Shown here in pieces: positions 58,052-64,000 of a stretch of 64,000 nucleotides of DNA (the first letter of the stretch is position 1; every line of letters starts with the position of its first letter). The stretch spans positions 124,001-188,000 of the forward strand of contig NZ_JAYKZZ010000006.1 of the NCBI RefSeq assembly GCF_035818675.1, read 5' to 3'. The notes below the pieces were generated by a model. It was not told where the DNA came from. It made no database searches and saw only the letters and a program-made list of their open reading frames with translations. The stretch comes from Parapedobacter flavus (GTDB lineage Bacteria; Bacteroidota; Bacteroidia; Sphingobacteriales; Sphingobacteriaceae). A program made the translations under genes and the position numbers.

Positions 58052-58840
58052 TTAAAGGGAAGCATTCAGCAGTTCTTCCAACTCCTCGTGGCTGATGTTC
58101 ATGTTGACATTGCCGTCCTTGGCAAACGATATTTCGCCCGTTTCTTCCGAGACGACTACCGCCACGGCATCGCTCACCTCCGTAACCCCAATGGCCGCAC
58201 GGTGCCGGAGCCCGAAGTGGAGCGGTAGGTCTTCGCTTTCCGACAAGGGAAGCACGCAGCTTGCCGTCATGATTTTGAAGTCGACAATCACCACCGCACC
58301 GTCGTGCAGCGGACTGTTTTTCTGGAATATACTCTCGAGCAATCGTTTGGACAGGTGGGCGTCCATGTATTCACCGCTGGTTTGGTAATATTCTTCGTCG
58401 AAATATTTAGCGAATACAATCAACGCACCCGTGTATGATTTGGACAGGCTGCGGCAGGCATCGATAATGGGTTTGAGATGAGCATGGTGATCGTGCTCGG
58501 CCGTCTTTTTGCTCACGAAAACAGACCAAAGGAAGTTTTTCCGCCTTACGGATATATTCTTGCCGATGTGGATGAGGAATCGCCGGATCTCCTGCTGGAA
58601 GACCACGACAAGTGCTAGTGAGCCCACACTGATGAAGCCCCCGAAAATCTCGGTGAGCAGGTGCATGTTGAATTGCTTAACGAGCAGGAAGATGACATAG
58701 ATAAGTCCGAGGCCGATGAGGATGTTGACGGCAATGGTACCGCGTATCAGGCTGTAGACATAATAGAGAATCACCGCCACCAGAAGGATGTCGACTATAT
58801 CTAGTAACCGGAAATTGAAGTCGAAGCTCTGCAAGTCCAT
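58052..58840 (-). CDS. cdaA: diadenylate cyclase CdaA
   Basis: Makes the second messenger c-di-AMP, 262 aa. Residues ~15-75 contain three transmembrane helices (IVDILLVAVILYYVYSLI; NILIGLGLIYVIFLLV; IFGGFISVGSLALVVVF). The DisA_N catalytic domain has the DGA motif in SPLHDGAVVIVDF and the RHR motif in GLRHRAAIGV, both intact. In Bacteroidota it usually stands alone without the GlmM/CdaR neighbours of Firmicutes, and pdxJ is divergent here. c-di-AMP links to cell wall and potassium control. Confidence 0.95.
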   Translation of the reverse strand: MDLQSFDFNFRLLDIVDILLVAVILYYVYSLIRGTIAVNILIGLGLIYVIFLLVKQFNMHLLTEIFGGFISVGSLALVVVFQQEIRRFLIHIGKNISVRRKNFLWSVFVSKKTAEHDHHAHLKPIIDACRSLSKSYTGALIVFAKYFDEEYYQTSGEYMDAHLSKRLLESIFQKNSPLHDGAVVIVDFKIMTASCVLPLSESEDLPLHFGLRHRAAIGVTEVSDAVAVVVSEETGEISFAKDGNVNMNISHEELEELLNASL

Positions 58841-58896
58841 ATCCCGGGCAATTTAATAAATTTCCGCTGTAAAAATTTTTAATGGCAGCGAAGAAA

Positions 58897-58922
58897 TTGA
58901 TAAATTGTTTTCAATTTATCAA
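58897..58922. repeat. 11-bp inverted repeat over the pdxJ -33 region
   Basis: TTGATAAATTG (58897-58907), TTTT, CAATTTATCAA (58912-58922), perfect. The left arm contains the TTG used as -33 element. The half-site TTGATAA also occurs in the palindrome before lpxD, in the other orientation. Confidence 0.55.
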
Positions 58923-58936
58923 AGTTTATATCTTTG
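58905..58936 (+). promoter_or_regulatory. promoter of pdxJ
   Basis: TTG (58905-58907), a 21-nt spacer and TATCTTTG (58929-58936), 20 nt before the ATG. Confidence 0.7.
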
Positions 58937-58956
58937 CTAGACAAAAAACAATCATC

Positions 58957-59673
58957 ATGGCTAGACTTTCCGTCAACATCAATAAAATCGCAACGCTGCG
59001 CAATTCGCGCGGGGGAAATAACCCCAACGTATTGGAGGCTGCGCTGGCCTGCGAGCAGTTCGGCGCGCAGGGCATCACGGTGCACCCCCGGCCCGATGAA
59101 CGGCATATCCGCTACCAAGATGTATTTGATTTAAAGGCGGCCATCCGTACCGAGTTGAATATCGAGGGGAACAGCCGCGAGGAGAAATTCGTGCGGTTGG
59201 TATTAGACGCTCAACCCGCACAGGTTACGTTGGTGCCCGATGATCCGGGGCAGATCACATCCAACCACGGCTGGGACACGCTTAAACATCGGTCGTACCT
59301 ACAAGATATGTGCGCATTGTTTAAGGGCGAAGGGATCCGGGTATCCATTTTTGTCGATGCGGATCCCACGATGGTGGAAGCCGCTGCCGAAACAGGTGCC
59401 GACCGTGTGGAACTGTATACGGAAGCGTACGCACATGACTGCCTGAATAGTCCTGAGCAGGCCTTGGCGCCTTACCTCGAGGCGGCAAAGGTGGCCCAGC
59501 AAGGGGGATTAGGGCTCAACGCGGGGCACGACCTCGATCTGCACAACTTGCGGTACTTCAACCAGCACATCCCCGGGTTACTGGAAGTGAGCATCGGTCA
59601 CGCATTGATTGCCGACGCCCTATACCTAGGCTTGGAAGAAACCATTAGGCGGTATAAGACGGAGCTGCAATAG
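58957..59673 (+). CDS. pdxJ: pyridoxine 5'-phosphate synthase
   Basis: Last step of the DXP-dependent vitamin B6 pathway, joining deoxyxylulose phosphate with 3-amino-2-oxopropyl phosphate, 238 aa. The TIM barrel begins LSVNINKIATLRNSRGG, the phosphate site is in ITVHPRPDERHIRYQDV, and later come VTLVPDDPGQITSNHGWD, ADRVELYTEAYAHD, GLGLNAGHDLDLHNL and EVSIGHALIADALYLG. All are conserved in PdxJ. The ATG at 58957 matches the family start; an upstream in-frame ATG at 58882 lies before the promoter. The gene is alone and followed by the convergent lepB. Confidence 0.96.
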   Translation: MARLSVNINKIATLRNSRGGNNPNVLEAALACEQFGAQGITVHPRPDERHIRYQDVFDLKAAIRTELNIEGNSREEKFVRLVLDAQPAQVTLVPDDPGQITSNHGWDTLKHRSYLQDMCALFKGEGIRVSIFVDADPTMVEAAAETGADRVELYTEAYAHDCLNSPEQALAPYLEAAKVAQQGGLGLNAGHDLDLHNLRYFNQHIPGLLEVSIGHALIADALYLGLEETIRRYKTELQ

Positions 59674-59709
59674 CCAATTTATGAGGTGTCCTCTTCGACG
59701 GGCTATCCT

Positions 59710-61131
59710 TTATTTAATGCCCATAAAAATCCGCTCCCAACGTATCTTGTCGAAGAATGTGCCGTCTTTATCCCAGCTAAGCCATACAAACAGTGCTTTA
59801 CCCACAATGTGGTCTTCGGGTACGAAACCCCATGTCCGTGCATCTTCCGAGTTGTGTCGGTTATCGCCCATCATCCAGTAGTAATTCATTTTGAAGGTGT
59901 AGCTATCTGTTTTGGCGCCGTTGAGGTAGATGCCGTCGTCGCGGCTTTCCAGCTCATTGCCTTCATACACGCGGATGGCGCGCTCGTAGAGCGGCATGGT
60001 CAAGCTATCCAGGCTCACCGTCCATCCTTTCTTAGGAATGATCAGTGGGCCGAAGTTATCGATGTTCCAATGGTACAGCGGGTCACTGGGGAACACGCCC
60101 GGTTCATTCGCATCCTGGTGCCTGATGTTGGGAACGATCTTCGTCACGTTGGCCCAGCTTTTTACTTCCTCATACGCCTCTTCGGTAAGGTAAAGTTGGT
60201 AGGGCTCGCGTGCGTAGGGATTGTAACTGATACGCATGTCGAGCAGCCGTTGCGGATTAAGCCCCGTACCATCGGTATAGACATAGTAATCCATTTGGCC
60301 ATGTGGCGGTTCGAATCCAGGTTCCCCGTTAACGAATACGGCCGCTCCGCGCAATGAAATGGTGTCGCCCGGAATACCTACAGCACGCTTGATGTAGTTC
60401 TCCCGTTTGTCAATGGGGCGGTTGAAGGGCGCATCCGCTTCCATGGGGTAGTTGAACACCACGACATCGTTGCGCTCAATCTCCTGGAAGCCGGGTAGGC
60501 GGTGATACCCGATTTTTATGCCCTCCCAATAGGCCTTGCCGCCCACGAGCGGCATGGTATGGTGGGCGAAGGGAAAGGCAACAGGGGTCATCGGCACCCG
60601 GGGGCCGTAGTTCAGTTTACTCACGAACAGGAAGTCGCCCACCAACAGGCTTTTCTCCATAGATCCCGTTGGGATCATGTAGGCTTCAATGAGAAATCCC
60701 CGGATCAATGTGGCGGCCACCACGGCAAATACAATGGCATCCGCCCACTCACGGCCAACGGATTTTTTGTACGGATATTTTTCCTTGAACTCGGCCGTTG
60801 CCGACTGGCCCAGGTACACGACCTTCGGGTCGTTGCCCCACCACGGAAGCACCACAAAGGGAAATACTACGGTAGCCGCATACTCCCAAAACCGGCGTTT
60901 ACCAAAGCATTTGACCAAGTCGAGGTAGAGGCCGAAAAAGATGAAAATATTCACAATCGGGATAAGCAGCAGCGCAATCCACCATCCGGGGTGCCCCGTA
61001 ATTCGTGTGATGACGTATTCGCGGTAGATGGGTATCAGCGACTCCCAGCCTTTGCGGCCCGCTTTTACAAAGAGCTTCCAAAGTCCGAAATGGACAAGGA
61101 CAAGGATGATGGCAAAAACGATATATCCCAT
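59710..61131 (-). CDS. lepB: signal peptidase I
   Basis: Inner-membrane protease of 473 aa that removes signal peptides. The N-terminal ~100 residues have several hydrophobic helices (a DUF5684-like segment), then another membrane helix precedes the catalytic domain. The Ser157 nucleophile is in YMIPTGSMEKS, the general base Lys is in NYIKRAVGIPGDT, and the box E motif is MMGDNRHNSEDAR. The extra ~150 residues between boxes are usual in this phylum. dapB lies upstream, then DUF5683, parB and parA; the order is conserved in the phylum. A -7 box at 61188-61195 suggests its own promoter as well. Confidence 0.95.
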   Translation of the reverse strand: MGYIVFAIILVLVHFGLWKLFVKAGRKGWESLIPIYREYVITRITGHPGWWIALLLIPIVNIFIFFGLYLDLVKCFGKRRFWEYAATVVFPFVVLPWWGNDPKVVYLGQSATAEFKEKYPYKKSVGREWADAIVFAVVAATLIRGFLIEAYMIPTGSMEKSLLVGDFLFVSKLNYGPRVPMTPVAFPFAHHTMPLVGGKAYWEGIKIGYHRLPGFQEIERNDVVVFNYPMEADAPFNRPIDKRENYIKRAVGIPGDTISLRGAAVFVNGEPGFEPPHGQMDYYVYTDGTGLNPQRLLDMRISYNPYAREPYQLYLTEEAYEEVKSWANVTKIVPNIRHQDANEPGVFPSDPLYHWNIDNFGPLIIPKKGWTVSLDSLTMPLYERAIRVYEGNELESRDDGIYLNGAKTDSYTFKMNYYWMMGDNRHNSEDARTWGFVPEDHIVGKALFVWLSWDKDGTFFDKIRWERIFMGIK

Positions 61132-61187
61132 ATATGTTAGGTTTTTGTGTTGTAAACGATTATTAGCTTTCTATTAAATGCGATCAC

Positions 61188-61195
61188 CAAACTTA
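61188..61195 (-). promoter_or_regulatory. -7 box of lepB
   Basis: TAAGTTTG on the minus strand, 56 nt before the lepB ATG. No -33 element is clear. Confidence 0.4.
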
Positions 61196-61236
61196 GATAA
61201 ACTATTGATATTTTTGTTATTTTTTTTGGCATCAAT

Positions 61237-61330
61237 GAGATCGCTACGCTAAGTATGTATATAAAAGCAAGTTTATTCGCAGCAATCTGCTTTCATCGGT
61301 GCTCATGATTGCTTCGCAGTTATCGATCTC
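61237..61330. other. structured spacer between dapB and lepB
   Basis: Nested inverted repeats: GAGATCG (61237-61243) with CGATCTC (61324-61330), and inside it AGCAATC (61281-61287) with GATTGCT (61307-61313). It may fold as a leader or small RNA; no ORF of use was found. Confidence 0.35.
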
Positions 61331-61355
61331 TCATCTGCCGCTGAAGAACAAGTTA

Positions 61356-62099
61356 TTATAGATGAAAGTTAAACATTTCAGTCACTTGGTAAAATCCCGT
61401 CCGGCCTTGCACCCATTCTGCCGCAACCACCGCTCCTAATGCGAAGCCTGCACGGCTATGGGCGGTGTGTTTAAATTCCAGCTGGTCCACCTCCGAGCTG
61501 TAGAGCACCGTGTGGGTTCCCGGTACCTCGTCGATGCGGTGGCTTTCGATGAGCAGGTCGTTTGCTTTTGGTACGGCTTCGTCGCCCTCACCGATGAGGT
61601 TGTTTATCCATCCGGTCTTTCCGTCGCTATGGTCGATGATGCCTTCAGCAATGGTAATGGCCGTACCACTTGGCGCGTCCAGCTTCTGTGTATGGTGAAT
61701 TTCCTCCACTTGCACGTCGTATTGCTTGTACGGGTTCATCGCGGCTGCCAGCAATTTGTTCATATGGAAAAACACGTTGACCCCGATACTGAAGTTAGAG
61801 CCATAGAGCAGTGTTTTGTTACTATCCAGGCACCGTTTTTTTACGGCGTCGAGTTGGTCATACCAGCCGGTGGTGCCCACCACGATGGGTACATCAGCAG
61901 CAAAGCATAGATCGATGTTGGCGATCGCCGCTTCGGGCCTGCTGAAATCGATCGCCACGTCAGCACCATCCAAGTCGGCCGCCACGATATCCTCGCGGTT
62001 GTTTTCATCCACAACCAGGTGGATGTGGTGCCCGCGCTTTTGGGCGAAACGCTCGATAAGCTGCCCCATTTTGCCGTATCCAAGTAATGCGATGTTCAT
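61356..62099 (-). CDS. dapB: 4-hydroxy-tetrahydrodipicolinate reductase
   Basis: Reduces hydroxy-tetrahydrodipicolinate with NAD(P)H in the lysine/diaminopimelate pathway, 247 aa. The Rossmann motif is LLGYGKMGQLI (residues 4-14). Active-site segments are EEIHHTQKLDAPSGTA with the catalytic His and Lys, and VVGTTGWYDQLD. dapD is elsewhere (4950). It is preceded by the DUF5683 gene with a 41-nt gap that holds a 7-bp tandem repeat, and followed by lepB after 224 nt. Confidence 0.96.
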   Translation of the reverse strand: MNIALLGYGKMGQLIERFAQKRGHHIHLVVDENNREDIVAADLDGADVAIDFSRPEAAIANIDLCFAADVPIVVGTTGWYDQLDAVKKRCLDSNKTLLYGSNFSIGVNVFFHMNKLLAAAMNPYKQYDVQVEEIHHTQKLDAPSGTAITIAEGIIDHSDGKTGWINNLIGEGDEAVPKANDLLIESHRIDEVPGTHTVLYSSEVDQLEFKHTAHSRAGFALGAVVAAEWVQGRTGFYQVTEMFNFHL

Positions 62100-62104
62100 G
62101 GTCG

Positions 62105-62143
62105 TCTATTGTCTGTTGTCTACTGTCTACTGTCTACTGTCTA
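62105..62143 (-). repeat. tandem 7-bp repeat over the DUF5683 stop codon
   Basis: On the + strand TCTATTG, TCTGTTG, then three TCTACTG and a partial TCTA: about 5.5 units. Read on the minus strand the unit is CAGTAGA, so every intact copy contains TAG. The DUF5683 stop codon (62141-62143) lies at the edge of the array. Confidence 0.75.
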
Positions 62144-62878
62144 AAACCTAAAATCTACCTTCACACCAATTGTATAGGGCTGGTTGCGGTATGCCCACGA
62201 AGAGCCGGGGGTCGCCAACAGCGTAGGGGCAATGTTGAACGCCAGGTCGTCATCGATTTCCCATCGGTTTTTGAGCATGGAGTTCACATAGGCTTCCACG
62301 GCCTGTAATCCCCACCACCCCAGCGTAACCAAGATGGTCAAATCGCGGTTGCGCCGATAGTAATCCTTCGCATTGATCATGTAATCCGTAATCTGGCTGC
62401 CCGCTCCAAGGTGCGGGTATTTTGATTCCGGTGGAATAGCGTGGTTATTGTTAAGGCGATATTGTACTTCCCCAAGAATGTCGTGGTAGTATCGGTTGTT
62501 GAACTCAAACACCAGTACCGCGCCCACGAAGCCACCGTAGATCACGGGTACTTTGAGCCACCACCAGCCGCCGTTGGTGATCTGCCCCCAGCCGGGTACC
62601 ATCAGCGATTGCTTCCAGGGCCTGTTGGACATGGCCTCCAAGGCCAACCGGGCCGAATCCTTGAACACCACCTGCTCTTGCTCTGCCGCCTCCCGCTCGC
62701 GCTTTTCCCGCTGCCGCCGTTCCCTTCGGGTTTCGCCGGCAGTGGTGTCCACTGCGGCCGCAGCTAAACTGTCCACCGGCTTTGGGATGCTATCACGCTG
62801 AAGGCTGTCGGGCTCCTGGGCACACACCGTGCCAACGGATACCCAAGCGAACAGCAAGATCATAAACAATCGATTCAT
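62141..62878 (-). CDS. DUF5683 domain-containing membrane protein
   Basis: A 245-aa protein with a signal peptide (LFMILLFAWVSVGTVCA), a charged coiled-coil-like stretch (ETRRERRQREKREREAAEQEQ) and a DUF5683 domain with hydrophobic segments (MVPGWGQITNGGWWWLKVPVIYGG, DLTILVTLGWWGLQAVEAYVNSM). The domain is typical of the parAB-dapB-lepB neighbourhood in Bacteroidota and may be an outer- or inner-membrane protein; the function is unknown. The ATG at 62878 overlaps the parB stop (TGATG), so they are translationally coupled; a start two codons upstream is also possible. Confidence 0.85.
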   Translation of the reverse strand: MNRLFMILLFAWVSVGTVCAQEPDSLQRDSIPKPVDSLAAAAVDTTAGETRRERRQREKREREAAEQEQVVFKDSARLALEAMSNRPWKQSLMVPGWGQITNGGWWWLKVPVIYGGFVGAVLVFEFNNRYYHDILGEVQYRLNNNHAIPPESKYPHLGAGSQITDYMINAKDYYRRNRDLTILVTLGWWGLQAVEAYVNSMLKNRWEIDDDLAFNIAPTLLATPGSSWAYRNQPYTIGVKVDFRF

Positions 62879-63801
62879 CACCAATCCAATAATTCGAGAA
62901 TCCGGTTCAGGTCGTCTTCCGAATGGAAGGGGATTTCGATGGCACCCTTTCCTTTTTTATCGGGTGCCTTCAGCCGCACCCGCGTGGAGAATTTCGATGC
63001 CAGGTCGTCTTCTACCTTCTGGTATTGGAAAGACAGCGGCGTGCTTTTCGCGCTTTTGGTCGTTCCCCTGCTGGAGAGCCCCTGCATGTCGCGGACCAAC
63101 TCCTCGGTTTTCCGTACAGAAAGTCCCTTTTTGACAATCTCCCGGTAAATATAAAGCTGTTTGTCGATCTCGGGCACGTTGATCAATGCCCGTGCGTGGC
63201 CCATACTGAGCTGTCCATCGCGTATGGCTGCCTGTATAACGGGCGGAAGCTTCAATAGCCGCAAGTAGTTGGTTACCGTCGACCGGTTTTTGCTCACGCG
63301 CTCGCCAAGTTCCTCCTGCCGCAGGTTGCATTCCTCAATCATCCGTTGGAAACTCAAAGCCACTTCCATCGCGTTGAGGTTTTCCCGTTGGATGTTTTCA
63401 ATGAGCGCCATTTCGAGCATCTGCTGGTCATTGGCGGTGCGCACGTAGGCCGGTATCTCGGTAAGGCCGGCAAGTTTGGCCGCACGGAGGCGCCGCTCAC
63501 CGCTGATGAGCTGGTAGGTGCCCCGGTCGGCCTGGCGTACGGTAATCGGCTGGATCAATCCCTGGAGTTTGATGGAGTCTGCCAGCTCACGGAGGGCTTC
63601 TTCGTCGAAATCCGTGCGGGGCTGGAACGGATTGACAACGACCTGGGAAATCGCTACCGCGCTGATGCCAGCCGTGCTACGCTGTGCTTTCACATCGCCC
63701 ACCCCTTTGTTTTCCGTCGATCGGTGCGTTACCTCTTCCGAGTCATCAAGCAATGCACTTAATCCCTTCCCCAAACCTATTTTCCGTTGTTGTGCTGCCA
63801 T
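62878..63801 (-). CDS. parB: chromosome partitioning protein ParB
   Basis: A 307-aa CTP-dependent clamp that binds parS near the origin. The N-terminal ParB/Srx domain has ISGERRLRAAKLAGLTEIPAYVR, with the GERR motif of the CTP site. The helix-turn-helix (QEELGERVSKNRSTVTNYLRLLKLP) binds parS, and the C-terminal dimerisation domain follows. A lysine-rich opening (KIGLGKGLSALLD) is the usual ParB start. It lies 3 nt after parA, whose product drives segregation. I found no palindromic parS site in the window by eye. parAB usually lies close to the replication origin, so the window may be near oriC. Confidence 0.96.
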   Translation of the reverse strand: MAAQQRKIGLGKGLSALLDDSEEVTHRSTENKGVGDVKAQRSTAGISAVAISQVVVNPFQPRTDFDEEALRELADSIKLQGLIQPITVRQADRGTYQLISGERRLRAAKLAGLTEIPAYVRTANDQQMLEMALIENIQRENLNAMEVALSFQRMIEECNLRQEELGERVSKNRSTVTNYLRLLKLPPVIQAAIRDGQLSMGHARALINVPEIDKQLYIYREIVKKGLSVRKTEELVRDMQGLSSRGTTKSAKSTPLSFQYQKVEDDLASKFSTRVRLKAPDKKGKGAIEIPFHSEDDLNRILELLDW

Positions 63802-63804
63802 GGT

Positions 63805-64000
63805 TTACGATACGCTTACGTGTGCTGTTTCTTCTTTATTAAGATTGTTTTTCTCGAGGATTTCCCGCGCCAGGTTCAAGTAATTGATGGCCCCTTTGCA
63901 GTTCGCATCGTGCATGATGACAGCAATACCGAAGCTCGGTGCCTCACTCAGCCGCGTGTTGCGCTGGATGATGGTATCGAAAACGAGGTCGTTGAAATGG
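63805..64000 (-). CDS. parA: ParA-type ATPase, C-terminal end (gene continues past the window)
   Basis: Only the last 64 codons are visible. Read on the minus strand they give FDTIIQRNTRLSEAPSFG, the conserved late motif of chromosomal ParA/Soj, followed by a helical end that includes NYLNLAREILEKNNL. The Walker motifs are beyond the right edge. The stop is 3 nt from the parB start. The gene is complete only outside the window. Confidence 0.92.
   Translation of the reverse strand, partial: HFNDLVFDTIIQRNTRLSEAPSFGIAVIMHDANCKGAINYLNLAREILEKNNLNKEETAHVSVS

Noticed and set aside
58897..58922. pdxJ inverted repeat as a terminator of the upstream region
   Set aside because: No gene ends toward it on either strand and it overlaps the promoter, so an operator is more likely.
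61237..61330. 20-codon ORF inside the dapB-lepB spacer
   Set aside because: No ribosome binding site, no domain, and no support for conservation.
62878..64000. parS site near parAB
   Set aside because: I looked for a 16-bp palindrome of the TGTTTCACGTGAAACA kind and found none; an automated search could still find a degenerate one.
1..64000. CRISPR arrays, insertion sequences, riboswitches
   Set aside because: No regularly spaced repeats, transposase-like proteins or recognisable riboswitch cores were seen; short tandem repeats found are 7-8 bp and not CRISPR-like.

Overview
The window looks like a chromosomal segment of a Bacteroidota bacterium, most likely family Sphingobacteriaceae. The base composition, near 50% G+C by eye, would suit a Parapedobacter-like genus, but that is inference. 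The evidence is a SusC/SusD polysaccharide utilization locus, a fused lpxC-fabZ, the PorX regulator of type IX secretion, the order parA-parB-DUF5683-dapB-lepB, and repeated TAnnTTTG promoter boxes, the -7 element of this phylum. Almost everything is intact and of normal length. I see no insertion sequence, prophage, CRISPR array or rRNA. There is one tRNA gene.

Layout. 1-800: tRNA-Glu with its own promoter and terminator, then a DoxX-family gene. 842-10,530: housekeeping genes (metG; a dapD-tsaC-DUF4920-folP group; an Hsp15-like S4 protein; a TPR protein-ribH-small lipoprotein group) and a large FlaA1/CapD-type sugar nucleotide enzyme. 10,667-18,396: alanine dehydrogenase, a secreted esterase, a GluQ-type synthetase, rarA, a secreted TPR protein and a Prc/Tsp protease lipoprotein. 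18,464-33,526: one PUL on the + strand, with SusC, SusD, a LamG lipoprotein, two tandem GH144-type glucanases, a GH43-like enzyme with a discoidin domain, an S1 sulfatase and a GH3 beta-glucosidase. 33,533-37,196 (minus): a MhqD/MhqO-like pair, tsaE and porX. 37,312-43,758: an HD hydrolase and the lipid A genes lpxD, lpxC-fabZ and lpxA, followed by an ABC ATPase and a GH76 enzyme. 43,759-46,829 (minus): a cupin and feoA-feoB with a Cys-rich FeoB companion. 46,896-52,045: two helicases. 52,026-58,000: gltX, a histidine kinase, a DinB protein, a FucP-type sugar transporter and a DUF2911 protein. 58,052-64,000: cdaA, pdxJ, lepB, dapB, DUF5683, parB and the 3' end of parA.

How the genes work together. 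The PUL encodes surface capture (SusD, LamG protein), TonB-dependent import (SusC), endo-cleavage (two GH144), desulfation or side-chain removal (sulfatase, GH43-like) and final cleavage to monosaccharide (GH3). GH144 plus GH3 points to a beta-1,2-glucan backbone; the sulfatase and GH43-like enzyme point to a decorated version of it. No regulator is encoded beside the locus. The lpx genes are packed with overlapping start and stop codons and run straight into an ABC ATPase and a GH76 enzyme, so a glycosidase may be co-expressed with lipid A synthesis.

The most interesting non-genic signals are: (1) four genes with a -7 box only 3-5 nt before the ATG, which suggests leaderless mRNAs; (2) three short tandem repeats whose unit carries the stop codon of the preceding gene, with unit lengths of 7 or 8 that place stops in other frames; (3) a palindromic candidate operator lying exactly in the spacer of the feoAB promoter; (4) two palindromes upstream of the PUL. 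All promoter and operator calls were made by eye.
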